A DNA stretch of 64,000 nt from Sphingomonas sp. NFR04 (GTDB lineage Bacteria > Pseudomonadota > Alphaproteobacteria > Sphingomonadales > Sphingomonadaceae). Of this stretch, positions 1 to 8,558 are shown piece after piece. The stretch covers positions 248,001 through 312,000 of the forward strand of contig NZ_FORV01000003.1 of NCBI RefSeq assembly GCF_900114095.1, in the 5' to 3' direction. The translations under genes were made by a program, and so were the position numbers. Each line of letters starts with the position of its first letter. Within the stretch, counting starts at the first letter, position 1. Under the pieces are notes generated by a model, which did not search any database, was not told the DNA's origin, and saw nothing but the letters and a program-made list of their open reading frames with translations.

Positions 1-888
1 GACGCATCGCCCGATACCGCCCCGCCCGGCCTCGATCGCTGGCTGGCCGCGGACCCCGTGCATGCCGGTGCCCTACTCCGCGCCCAGGCCACGCTGGTGC
101 TGCTGGGAGGCGCGGTGCCGGAAACGCTGGTCGCGGAGGATCCAGGCCGCTCGCGCCGGTTCTGGTGGCTGGGCGGGGCGAGTGCCTCCTTCGCCGCCGC
201 GCTCGCCGCCGCCGCGCTGCTGCTCCCCGTCCGCGGCGAGGCGATCCGCACCGGCATCGGCGAGGTGCGATCGGTCGCGCTGCACGACGGCTCCTCGCTC
301 GCGGTCGATGCGCGCAGCGACCTCGTCACCCGCATCGGCAGCTCCGCCCGCACCGTGGCGCTCAACGACGGCAAGGCGCTGTTCCGCGTCCGCCACGACG
401 CCGCGGCGCCGTTCCGCGTCACCGTGGGCGACGTGACGATCACCGATATCGGCACCGTGTTCCAGGTCGACGCCGATCGCGCGGGCGGCACGGTCGAGGT
501 GCTGGTGAGCGAAGGCGTGGTCGAGGTCGCCGCCGCCGGCCGCACGCTGCGCCTCGCAGCCGGCCAGCGCGCGCGCTTCGCGATCGACGGCGGCACGGCT
601 GCAAAGGTCGAGCATGTCGACGCCCCCGCCATCGAGCGCGCGCTTGGCTGGACTAGCGGGCGGCTCGATCTCGACGGCGAAACGCTGGGCGAGGCGATCG
701 CCGAGCTCAATCGCCACAACCAGCTGCAGATCACCCTCGCCACTCCCGCGCTCGCCCGCGAGAAGCTGTACGGCGCCTTCCGCATCGACGATCCCGCCGG
801 CTTCGCGCAGAGCGCCGCGATCGGGCTGGGCACCCGCGCGCGCGTCGCCCCGGACGCGATCACGCTCGGCACGCCCGAAAAAAAGTAG
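1..888 (+). CDS. FecR-family transmembrane sensor/anti-sigma regulator, 5' end cut by window edge
   Basis: The reading frame is open from base 1, so the gene starts upstream of the window; the visible part is about 295 residues. The first visible residues contain the W-L-A-A-D-P pattern typical of the cytoplasmic N-terminal part of FecR proteins. A single membrane segment lies at bases 160-231, followed by a periplasmic FecR domain (about bases 260-600) and a C-terminal domain with the ELNRHN motif. Members relay the state of a TonB-dependent receptor to an ECF sigma factor. The receptor gene follows 78 bases downstream on the same strand. The cognate sigma gene would be expected just upstream, outside the window. 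Confidence 0.85.
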   Translation, partial: DASPDTAPPGLDRWLAADPVHAGALLRAQATLVLLGGAVPETLVAEDPGRSRRFWWLGGASASFAAALAAAALLLPVRGEAIRTGIGEVRSVALHDGSSLAVDARSDLVTRIGSSARTVALNDGKALFRVRHDAAAPFRVTVGDVTITDIGTVFQVDADRAGGTVEVLVSEGVVEVAAAGRTLRLAAGQRARFAIDGGTAAKVEHVDAPAIERALGWTSGRLDLDGETLGEAIAELNRHNQLQITLATPALAREKLYGAFRIDDPAGFAQSAAIGLGTRARVAPDAITLGTPEKK

Positions 889-966
889 CGCGCGGGTAAG
901 GAAATCGCGTCGCCCGCCGTCAGGCAATCGAGAACCGCGCCATTCCGGCGCGATGGGGTGGAAGAC

Positions 967-3741
967 ATGATCTCGAACAATCGCTGGCTCGGCGCGACGG
1001 CTGTCGTGGCGATGAGCACGCTCGCCCAGCCGGCGCTGGCGCAGGTGCAGAGCTTCAACATTCCGGCGCAGGAAATCACCGGCGCGGTGCGGCTGTTCGC
1101 GCGCCAAGGCGGCGTGCAGATCATGGTCGCAGGCAGCGTCGGTGGGGGCCGGCGGATCAATGCGGTGTCGGGCAAGATGCCGGTCGACGAGGCACTGCAG
1201 CGGATGCTCGCGCACACCGGCCTCGCCGCGCGCAGCACCGGCCCCGGCCGCTATGTGATCATCGCCGAGGAGCGCCCGGCGCAGACCAGCCAGGCCGCGC
1301 CGGACACAGTGGAGGTCCCCGGCGACATCGTCGTCACCGGCTTCCGCGTGTCGCTGCGCGAAGCGGTGGCCGAGAAGCGCGCCGCGGACAATGTGATCGA
1401 GACACTCCACGCCAACGACGTGGGCAAGCTGCCCGACCAGAATGTGGCGGAGGCGATCAAGCGCCTGCCCGGCCTGTCGGTCGCCAACGACCAGGGCGAG
1501 GGCCGCTATGCGATCGTCCGCGGCATCGATCCCAGCCTGCTCAACGTGACGCTGAACGGCCAGACCCTGCCCGCGCCCGAGCCTGCCGGCCGCCAGGTGA
1601 AGCTGGACGACCTGCCCTCGGCGATGATCCAGTCGGTCGCGGTCACCAAGTCGCTGCTCGCCAGCCAGGACGCCAACGCCATCGCCGGCGAAGTCGCGAT
1701 TCGCACCCGTACCGGGTTCGACAGCGTGAAGCCCTTCTTCCTCGACGCGCGCGCCGCACAGGGCTGGTATTCACTCAACCACAAGGTGCCGTACGAGCTG
1801 GACGCCACGCTGGGCGGCCGGTTCGGTGCGCGGGAACAGTTCGGCGCGGTGGTCTCGGTCAACTATTCCGAGCGGCCGATCCAGAGCGAGAATTACCAGG
1901 GCTCGACCGCCTTCAACGCCGCCGGCGTGCCCGACGGCAACGGCCTGCGCGAATACAACCTCTCCCGCAAGCGACTGGGCGTGGTCGGCAATTTCGACTG
2001 GCATGCCAGCGACACGGTGAAGCTGTACCTGCGCTCCAGCTATTCGAAGTTCGAGGACCACGAGACCCGCGACCAGAACCGGATCGCGATCACCAGCTTC
2101 GGCACGACGCTGAAGGGCACCGGCACGATCCTGGTCCGCCGCCGCAACGAGGACGACAACACCAAGTCGGTGACGCTGGGCGGCGAATTCGGCGACGTTG
2201 CCGGCGGCACGCTGGAAGCCTCGGGCAACTGGACCCGCGCCGAGAAGAAGGATCCGCTGCGCAGCGAGTTCACCTTCACCACCGCCAAGAGCGCGCTGAC
2301 GGTCAACTATGATCCGTCCACCTACCCCTACACGCTGGCACCGACCACCGCGGCCTTCGCGACGCCGTCGCTGTTCACCTACAGCAAGGTCAATTTCGAC
2401 CAGCGCAGCACCTACGAAGAACTGTGGCAGGGCCGGTTCGACTATACCCACGACCTCGCCATCGGCGACGGCTCGACCTTCAAGCTCGGCGGCAAATATC
2501 TCAGCCGCGAGAAGGTCAACGATCAGAACAAGACCAATTACAAGACCGGCAGCGCGAAGTGGACGCTGGCCAACCCGGTCGGCTATCCGGGCGACAGCGA
2601 TTTCTACGACGGCATGTTCGGCTTCGGCACGCGGATCAACTATGACACGGCCAAGGCCTATTTCGACGCCAACCCGAATGCCGTCGCGATCGACAAGACA
2701 TCGACGATCAGCGACACGCTGGCCAACGACTTCGCCGTGAAGGAAAAGATCGCCGCCGGCTATGTGATGGCGACGCTCACCTTCGGCGGCCTCACAGTGG
2801 TGCCGGGCGTGCGCGTCGAGCATACCGAGGACGACGTGCAGGCTAAGCTGGTCAACGCCGCCTCGACGCTGGCCGACGGCTATAACAGCTTCGGCCATAC
2901 CAGCTATACCGACGTGTTCCCGGGTGTGAACGCCAAGTATGCGCTTGCCCGCAACCTGCTGCTGCGCGGGGCGGTGACCACCTCGATCGGTCGCCCCAAC
3001 TACGCCAATCTCGCCCCCTATGTGGTGGTCGACACCAGCGACCCCTCGCTGGCAGCGATCTCGCTCGGCAATCCCGGCCTCAAGCCCTATCGCGCGGTGA
3101 ACTATGACGCGGCGCTGGAATACTACCCGGCGCCCGGCTCGATCCTCTCGGCCGGATTCTTCCACAAGCAGATCGACAATCCGATCTACAGCAACACCAG
3201 CCGCCGGACCAACGTCACCGCCGCCAATGTCACCTATGCGGCAGCCAACGTCACCAGCCTGCTCAATGCGGATTCGGAGCAGGTCACCGGCGTCGAGGGT
3301 AATGTGCAGGTGCAGTTCACCTTCCTGCCCGGCGTGCTGAGCGGCTTCGGCGTGTCGGCGAACCTCACCCATGTCTGGGGCCATGCCAATGCCGCCGCGA
3401 TCCGCGCGGGCGACGTGCCGCTCGCCTATCAATCGAAGAATGTCGGCAACGCGCAGATCTTCTTCGAGAAATACGGGCTGAACGCGCGCGTGGCGTTCAA
3501 CTATCGCTCGTCGTACCTCGACACGATCGCGACCAGGGCCGCCGCGGACCAATATACCGACGGCAACGGCCAGCTCGACCTGCACCTCGGCTATCAGGTA
3601 ACGCCACAGTTCACGCTGTTCGGCGACGCGATCAACCTCACGGATGCACCGTGGCGCCGGTACATCGGCACCCGCACCCAGCTGGTCGAGCGCGAGCGCT
3701 ACGGCACCCAGCTGCGCGGCGGCGTGCAGATCCACTTCTGA
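967..3741 (+). CDS. TonB-dependent outer-membrane receptor with STN signalling domain
   Basis: A 924-residue protein with a signal peptide ending near A-L-A-Q (residue 26), an N-terminal STN domain (about residues 30-95) of the kind that contacts a FecR protein, a plug domain containing the DVGKLPDQNVAEAIKRLPG signature, and a long beta-barrel ending in aromatic Phe. The type resembles the large Caulobacter/Sphingomonas TonB receptors. ATG 967 is preferred over an in-frame GTG at 958 because it starts the signal peptide and has a GGAAG-like site just upstream. It sits between FecR and a phytase-type phosphatase, suggesting import of a phosphorylated compound or a product released from it; the substrate is inference. 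Confidence 0.9.
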   Translation: MISNNRWLGATAVVAMSTLAQPALAQVQSFNIPAQEITGAVRLFARQGGVQIMVAGSVGGGRRINAVSGKMPVDEALQRMLAHTGLAARSTGPGRYVIIAEERPAQTSQAAPDTVEVPGDIVVTGFRVSLREAVAEKRAADNVIETLHANDVGKLPDQNVAEAIKRLPGLSVANDQGEGRYAIVRGIDPSLLNVTLNGQTLPAPEPAGRQVKLDDLPSAMIQSVAVTKSLLASQDANAIAGEVAIRTRTGFDSVKPFFLDARAAQGWYSLNHKVPYELDATLGGRFGAREQFGAVVSVNYSERPIQSENYQGSTAFNAAGVPDGNGLREYNLSRKRLGVVGNFDWHASDTVKLYLRSSYSKFEDHETRDQNRIAITSFGTTLKGTGTILVRRRNEDDNTKSVTLGGEFGDVAGGTLEASGNWTRAEKKDPLRSEFTFTTAKSALTVNYDPSTYPYTLAPTTAAFATPSLFTYSKVNFDQRSTYEELWQGRFDYTHDLAIGDGSTFKLGGKYLSREKVNDQNKTNYKTGSAKWTLANPVGYPGDSDFYDGMFGFGTRINYDTAKAYFDANPNAVAIDKTSTISDTLANDFAVKEKIAAGYVMATLTFGGLTVVPGVRVEHTEDDVQAKLVNAASTLADGYNSFGHTSYTDVFPGVNAKYALARNLLLRGAVTTSIGRPNYANLAPYVVVDTSDPSLAAISLGNPGLKPYRAVNYDAALEYYPAPGSILSAGFFHKQIDNPIYSNTSRRTNVTAANVTYAAANVTSLLNADSEQVTGVEGNVQVQFTFLPGVLSGFGVSANLTHVWGHANAAAIRAGDVPLAYQSKNVGNAQIFFEKYGLNARVAFNYRSSYLDTIATRAAADQYTDGNGQLDLHLGYQVTPQFTLFGDAINLTDAPWRRYIGTRTQLVERERYGTQLRGGVQIHF

Positions 3742-3755
3742 GCGAGGAAAAGACG

Positions 3756-4964
3756 ATGAAACTGCGGATCGGTCTGGGGCTGGCCCTCGCCTTCGGTTCC
3801 CCGGCGGTCGCCGGCACCCGCCCTGCCGATCCGCTGGTGGTGGACCGCGTCGTGATGCTGATGCGCCACGGCGTGCGTCCGCCCACAAAATTTCCGGCGA
3901 TGCCGCCCGAGGTGACGCCAGAGCGCTGGCCCGACTGGCCGACCAAGCCGGGTTGGCTCACCCCGCATGGCACAGCAGCGGTGGCGCGGCTGGGCGCGGC
4001 CGACGGCACCGCGTGGCGCTTCCATCGCCTGCTTCCCGCCAAGGGCTGCCCCGTGCCCGCCACGATCCGCATCGTCGCCGATAGCGACCAGCGGACGATC
4101 GAGACTGCCAAGGCCTGGGCGGCGACACTGGCACCCGGCTGCACGCTCGCCATTGACCATCGCCCGCAGGACGCGCCCGATCCGCGCTTCAACGCGATCG
4201 AATCGGGCAGGGCGCCGCTCGACCCCGCCAGGGCCGATGCGGCGGTGGCGGCCGAGGTGGGGCCTGGCGGATTCGCCGCGCTCGACGCACGCTACCGGCC
4301 GCTGCTGGCGCGGCTCGACGCGATCCTGTGCGGCACCCCGCGCCCCGGCTGCGGCGTCTCCGGCACGCCGACCGGCCTCGCCCCCGCCCGTGCCGACAAG
4401 CGCCCCAAGCTGACCGGCGCGCTCGACCGTGCCTCCACCGCGGCGCAGATCCTGCTGCTGGAGGCGGCCGAGGGCATGCCGATGGCGCAGATCGGCTGGG
4501 GCCGCGCCACCCTGGCCGACGTCACCGCCCTGGGCGAATTCCACGCGCTCGAATTCCGCATCCTCGCCCGGCCCCGCGCGATCGCCGCGGCGAACTTCGC
4601 CGGGCTCGCCGAGATCGTCCGCGAGGGTCTCGCCGATGGCGGTGCGCGCGTGACGATGATCTCCGGCCACGACACCAATATCGCCAATCTCGGCGGGCTG
4701 TTCGACGTGCACTGGCAGGTGCCGGGCTTCGCGGCCGACGATCCCGTCCCCGGCGGCGCGCTGATCCTGGAGCGGCTGCACGATCGAACGGGCAAGCGCT
4801 ACGTCCGGCTCCGCTACCGCGCGCAGACCCTCCAGCAGCTTCGCACTGCCGCACCGCTGGGCCTGCAGGGCCCGCACGACCGGATTCTTTCCGTCCCCGG
4901 GTGCAACGCACGCGGCGTGGCGGGGTTGTGTACCCTGGACGAGGCGCTCGCCAAGCTCGGCTGA
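3756..4964 (+). CDS. periplasmic histidine acid phosphatase (phytase/AppA-like)
   Basis: A 402-residue secreted enzyme. A signal peptide covers about residues 1-19. The nucleophile motif RHGVRPPT has Arg37-His38, and the proton-donor motif S-G-H-D-T-N has His305-Asp306, the two hallmarks of branch-2 histidine phosphatases, which include phytases, glucose-1-phosphatases and acid phosphatases. The start at 3756 follows GAGGAAAAG and lies 14 bases after the receptor stop; an in-frame extension upstream overlaps the receptor and lacks a signal peptide. Co-transcription with the TonB receptor suggests that it dephosphorylates a substrate in the periplasm. The exact substrate cannot be told from the sequence. 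Confidence 0.88.
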   Translation: MKLRIGLGLALAFGSPAVAGTRPADPLVVDRVVMLMRHGVRPPTKFPAMPPEVTPERWPDWPTKPGWLTPHGTAAVARLGAADGTAWRFHRLLPAKGCPVPATIRIVADSDQRTIETAKAWAATLAPGCTLAIDHRPQDAPDPRFNAIESGRAPLDPARADAAVAAEVGPGGFAALDARYRPLLARLDAILCGTPRPGCGVSGTPTGLAPARADKRPKLTGALDRASTAAQILLLEAAEGMPMAQIGWGRATLADVTALGEFHALEFRILARPRAIAAANFAGLAEIVREGLADGGARVTMISGHDTNIANLGGLFDVHWQVPGFAADDPVPGGALILERLHDRTGKRYVRLRYRAQTLQQLRTAAPLGLQGPHDRILSVPGCNARGVAGLCTLDEALAKLG

Positions 4965-5040
4965 GACAGTCCCGCACATCTCCCGTGTTGCATGGCACCA
5001 TCGTTTCGCCCATCACCGCGGCCGAGAAAGGGAAGCAGCT

Positions 5041-7521
5041 GTGGCCAGCCTTGCCGAGGCGGGATTGTTCGATGCGGGGACGATCGCCGATCGTTGGATC
5101 GCCGACTATTGCGGCCATGCACCCGCCGGCGACGTGCTGTGCGCGGAATCCGGCCCCCCGTGGAGCGCCTTGTTCGAGGAGCTGGCGGGGCTTTCCGGCG
5201 ACGGGCTGACGATCGCCCGCGAACGCGCGCATCGCCATGCGGAGGATATCGGCACCGGCTACCGCATCGGTGACGAGGGCGAAGAGCGCCCCTGGCCGCT
5301 CTCCCCCGTGCCGCTGCTGATCGACCAGCAGGAATGGCGCGGGATCGAGGCCGGCGTCGCCCAGCGCGCCGAGCTGATGGAGCGGCTGCTCCAGGACCTG
5401 TATGGCCCGACCCGGCTGATCGCCGACGGCCACCTGCCTGCCGCCCTGCTCACCGGCAGCCCGTTCTTCCTGCGTCCGCTGACCCACCTGACCCCGCCGG
5501 GCGAGCATCATCTCCACTTCGTCGCCTTCGACCTGTGCCGCAGCCCGGACGGCCATTGGCGCGTCCTCGCAGACCATCTCCGCGCCCCCGCTGGCGCTGG
5601 CTATGCGCTGGAGAACCGGCTGGCGATGGCGCGGACGCTGGGGGGATTGCAGGGCCGGCTCAACATCGAGCGCCACGCCCCCTTCTTCGCCGCCTTCCGC
5701 GACGGCATCGCCGCCGCCTGCCGCCGCGCCGAGCCGCGCATGGCGCTGCTCACCCCCGGCCGGTTCAATGCCAGCTATGCCGAGCAGGCGCATCTCGCCC
5801 GCTATCTCGGCTTCCTGCTGGTCGAGGGCGCCGATCTCGCGGTGCTCGACGACCGGGTCTATGTCCGCACCATCGCGGGCCTGAAGCGGGTGGATGCGCT
5901 GTGGCACCGCTTCGACCCGCGCTATCTCGATCCGCTCGCGCTCGATTCGCATTCGACCATCGGCGTCGCCGGGCTGATCGACGCGACGGTGGCGGGCAAT
6001 GTCGTGATCGCCAACGCGCCGGGCGCGGGGCTGCTCGAGGCGCCGGCCTTCGCCGCCTTCCTGCCGCGGCTGAGCGAGGTGCTGCTCGGCGAACCGCTGC
6101 GCCTGCCCAATATCGCCACCTGGTGGTGCGGGCAGGCGACCGAGGCGGCGCATGTCGCCGCCAATCTCGATCATATGCTCGTCGCCCCCGCCTTCGGCAC
6201 CCCGCCGCTGGGCCTGCCCGAGGGCAAGGCGGTGCTCGGCGCGCATCTGGACGACGCGGCGCGCGCGGCGCTGCGCGACGATCTCAGCCGCCGCCCGCAG
6301 GATTATGTCGGGCAGGAAGTCGTCTGCCTCTCGACCATGCCCTTCGTCGCCGAGGACCGGCTGGCGCCCCGCCCCTTTACCCTTCGCGTCTTCGCCGCGC
6401 GCGATGCCGATGGGCAATGGACGGTGCTGCCGGGCGGCTTCGCGCGGATCGGCGAACATGCCGATGCCCGCGCCGCGGTGATGGGCGAAGGCAGCTGGTC
6501 CGCCGATGTCTGCATCCACGGCCCCGATCCCGTGGCGCCGGTGTCGCTGCTCCCCTCGGGCGATTCGACCCAGTTGCGCCGCAATCCCGGCACGCTGCCC
6601 AGCCGGGTGGCGGACAACATGTTCTGGCTCGGCCGCTATCTGGAGCGCGGCGAGGCGCTGCTATCGCTGCTGCGCGTGCTGCTCGGCCACTCGATCAGCG
6701 CCGATACCGGCGCGGCGCTCTCGGCGGAGACGGTGGATCGCCTCGCCCAGCTGGTCGTTGGCGCCGATGCCGCCCCCGCTCCGCGTGGCCTCAAGCGGCA
6801 GGATCTCACCCAGCTTGTCCGTATCGCCCTGGAGTCGACCGACGGCTGGACCAGCGTCCGCGCGATCAACCGCCAGGCGCGCTCGATCGGCGCGGTCTCG
6901 CGCGACCGGCTTTCGGCCGACATGATCCGCCTGCTCGATGCCCCCTTCCCCGAACGCGGCGTGCTCCTCGATCGCGCCGGCTCGCTGCAGCGGCGCTATT
7001 CGGCGCTGGCGGGGCAGGCCGGCGAGCATATGGGCCGCACCGATGCCTGGCGCTTCCACGATCTCGGCCGCCGCATCGAGCGCGCGCTGGCGACGATCGG
7101 TTTCTTGCGCGCGCTGGGCGGCCCCCAGGCGACCGCGGACGATCTCTCGACCCTGCTCGACCTCGCCGACAGCCAGATCAGCTATCGCCAGCGCTATCTG
7201 ACCGGCATCGCCCGGGTGCCGGTGCTCGACCTGCTCGCGCTCGATCCCGGCAACCCGCGCGGGCTCGCCTTCCAGGCGGCGGCGATCTCGGCGCACCTCA
7301 ACACGCTGCCGGTGCTCTCCGACGACGGCCTCGCCGAGCCGCAGCAGGAACAGGCGCGGAGCATCGCCGCGACGCTGGTCACCGCGCGCGCCACCGCGAT
7401 CGACGATGCCTGGCTCGCGGACGTGCAGTCGCGGCTGTGGGGCCTCTCCGAAGCGGTGGCGCGCCGCTATTTCCTCCACGGTGCCGAGCCGCTGCGCGCG
7501 GCGGGGCTCGTCCTCGCATGA
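5041..7521 (+). CDS. circularly permuted ATP-grasp / alpha-E domain fusion protein
   Basis: An 826-residue fusion. About residues 60-490 match the circularly permuted ATP-grasp family (former DUF404/DUF407), with the characteristic MERLLQDLYGP, GFLLVEGADL and NAPGAGLLE segments. About residues 515-820 match the alpha-E family (former DUF403), starting with PSRVADNMFWLGRYLERGE. In many bacteria the two halves are separate adjacent genes. The GTG start at 5041 follows GGAAG. The next gene, a transglutaminase, overlaps by four bases. This gene set is proposed to make or attach a peptide-like product, but no product has been established to my knowledge. Confidence 0.88.
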   Translation: MASLAEAGLFDAGTIADRWIADYCGHAPAGDVLCAESGPPWSALFEELAGLSGDGLTIARERAHRHAEDIGTGYRIGDEGEERPWPLSPVPLLIDQQEWRGIEAGVAQRAELMERLLQDLYGPTRLIADGHLPAALLTGSPFFLRPLTHLTPPGEHHLHFVAFDLCRSPDGHWRVLADHLRAPAGAGYALENRLAMARTLGGLQGRLNIERHAPFFAAFRDGIAAACRRAEPRMALLTPGRFNASYAEQAHLARYLGFLLVEGADLAVLDDRVYVRTIAGLKRVDALWHRFDPRYLDPLALDSHSTIGVAGLIDATVAGNVVIANAPGAGLLEAPAFAAFLPRLSEVLLGEPLRLPNIATWWCGQATEAAHVAANLDHMLVAPAFGTPPLGLPEGKAVLGAHLDDAARAALRDDLSRRPQDYVGQEVVCLSTMPFVAEDRLAPRPFTLRVFAARDADGQWTVLPGGFARIGEHADARAAVMGEGSWSADVCIHGPDPVAPVSLLPSGDSTQLRRNPGTLPSRVADNMFWLGRYLERGEALLSLLRVLLGHSISADTGAALSAETVDRLAQLVVGADAAPAPRGLKRQDLTQLVRIALESTDGWTSVRAINRQARSIGAVSRDRLSADMIRLLDAPFPERGVLLDRAGSLQRRYSALAGQAGEHMGRTDAWRFHDLGRRIERALATIGFLRALGGPQATADDLSTLLDLADSQISYRQRYLTGIARVPVLDLLALDPGNPRGLAFQAAAISAHLNTLPVLSDDGLAEPQQEQARSIAATLVTARATAIDDAWLADVQSRLWGLSEAVARRYFLHGAEPLRAAGLVLA

Positions 7522-8411
7522 TGCTCTACCGCATCCGCCATGTGACGCGGTTCGATTATGCCCAGCCGGTCGCCTTCGCGCGCTGCAATCTGCGGCTGAA
7601 GCCGATCCTGTGGTCCGGCCAGCGGGTGGAGGAATATGCGCTGAGCGTGCAGCCCGGCGGCCGCACCTATCCCGCGCGGGCCGAAGCGGGCCTCGCCAAT
7701 GTCGTGCGGCTGGTGGTGGAGCATGCCGCGAATAGCCTGACGATCGAGAGCAGCGCACAGGTGCGCGTCGACCGGCAGATCCCCATGCCCGCGCCCGGCG
7801 ATCCCACGATCGCGCAGATCGCCGGCTGGGCGCGCGACAGCCGCGACCCGTCGCCCGCCGGGCCCGCCGCCTATCTGTTCCCCTCGCCGCTGATTCCGCT
7901 CGACCGCGACATCGCCGCCTGGTGCGCCGAGGAGCTCCACCCCGCTCGCGGTATCCTCGAGGCGGGGATCGCGCTGGCCCAGCGCATTCAGCGCGACTTC
8001 GCCTTCGATCCCACCGCCACGCTGGTCGACACGCCGCCGCACGAGGCGTTCGCCAAGCGCGGCGGTGTCTGCCAGGATTTCGCGCAGATCATGCTTTCCG
8101 GCCTGCGCGCCGCCGGGCTGCCCGCCGCCTATGTCTCGGGCTATCTGCGCACGCTGCCGCCGCCGGGCCAGCCGCGGCTGGTGGGGGCGGATGCCACGCA
8201 CGCCTGGGTGCTGCTGTGGTGCGGGCCCGATCTCGGCTGGGTCGGCGTCGATCCCACCAACGGCATCTGGATGGCGGAGGATCACATCGTGATGGCGATC
8301 GGCCGCGACTATGCCGACATCGCGCCGATCGACGGCATCGTGCTGGGCTCGGGTGCGCAGGCGATGCACGTGTCGGTGGACGTGGAGCCGCTGGAAGTGG
8401 CGGCGGTGTGA
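7518..8411 (+). CDS. transglutaminase-like cysteine protease-fold protein
   Basis: A 297-residue cytoplasmic protein. The N-terminal domain (MMLYRIRHVTRFDY) is the bacterial transglutaminase N-terminal region, followed by a transglutaminase core. The catalytic triad is visible as Cys185 in GGVCQDFAQ, His228 in DATHAW and Asp245 in GVDPTNG. The ATG overlaps the stop of the ATP-grasp/alpha-E gene (ATGA), so the two are translationally coupled. The family usually acts as an amide hydrolase or transferase. Together with ATP-grasp and alpha-E it forms a widespread but functionally unexplained operon. Confidence 0.9.
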   Translation: MMLYRIRHVTRFDYAQPVAFARCNLRLKPILWSGQRVEEYALSVQPGGRTYPARAEAGLANVVRLVVEHAANSLTIESSAQVRVDRQIPMPAPGDPTIAQIAGWARDSRDPSPAGPAAYLFPSPLIPLDRDIAAWCAEELHPARGILEAGIALAQRIQRDFAFDPTATLVDTPPHEAFAKRGGVCQDFAQIMLSGLRAAGLPAAYVSGYLRTLPPPGQPRLVGADATHAWVLLWCGPDLGWVGVDPTNGIWMAEDHIVMAIGRDYADIAPIDGIVLGSGAQAMHVSVDVEPLEVAAV

Positions 8412-8418
8412 CATTTCC

Positions 8419-8550
8419 GTATCCTCCCCCGCCAGGGGGAGGTGGCAGGCGAAGCCTGACGGAGGGGGAGGATTCCAGAACCTCCCGGTCGTCGTGCTTC
8501 CTCCCCCTCCGACCCGCTATCGCGGCCCACCTCCTTGCGGGGGAGGATAC
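8419..8550. repeat. 132-bp palindromic intergenic element, copy 1
   Basis: Starts with GTATCCTCCCCC and ends with the reverse complement GGGGGAGGATAC. Inner arms also pair, leaving an asymmetric core. A second copy of exactly the same length lies at 10876-11007, and its core aligns with this one only after reverse complementing (shared CCAGAACCTC and GTGCTTCCTCCCC). It lies between convergent genes, where it can form a long hairpin. Confidence 0.9.
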
Positions 8551-8558
8551 ACTCTATT

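Noticed and set aside
73..1410. Long open frame antisense to FecR and the TonB receptor start
   Set aside because: High-GC codon bias leaves antisense frames open; the predicted protein is Arg/Ala/Asp-rich with no recognisable motif, and the opposite strand carries clear families.
1771..3888. 705-codon open frame antisense to the TonB receptor
   Set aside because: Shadow of a well-supported receptor gene; low-complexity Arg/Val/Gly composition and no ribosome binding site.
4522..6519. Long minus-strand open frame across the phosphatase and ATP-grasp genes
   Set aside because: Crosses an intergenic boundary and two confident genes on the other strand; composition is typical of an antisense shadow.
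5334..7517. Frame upstream of the transglutaminase, open for over 700 codons
   Set aside because: It is an out-of-frame reading of the ATP-grasp/alpha-E gene; only the part from 7518 has family similarity.
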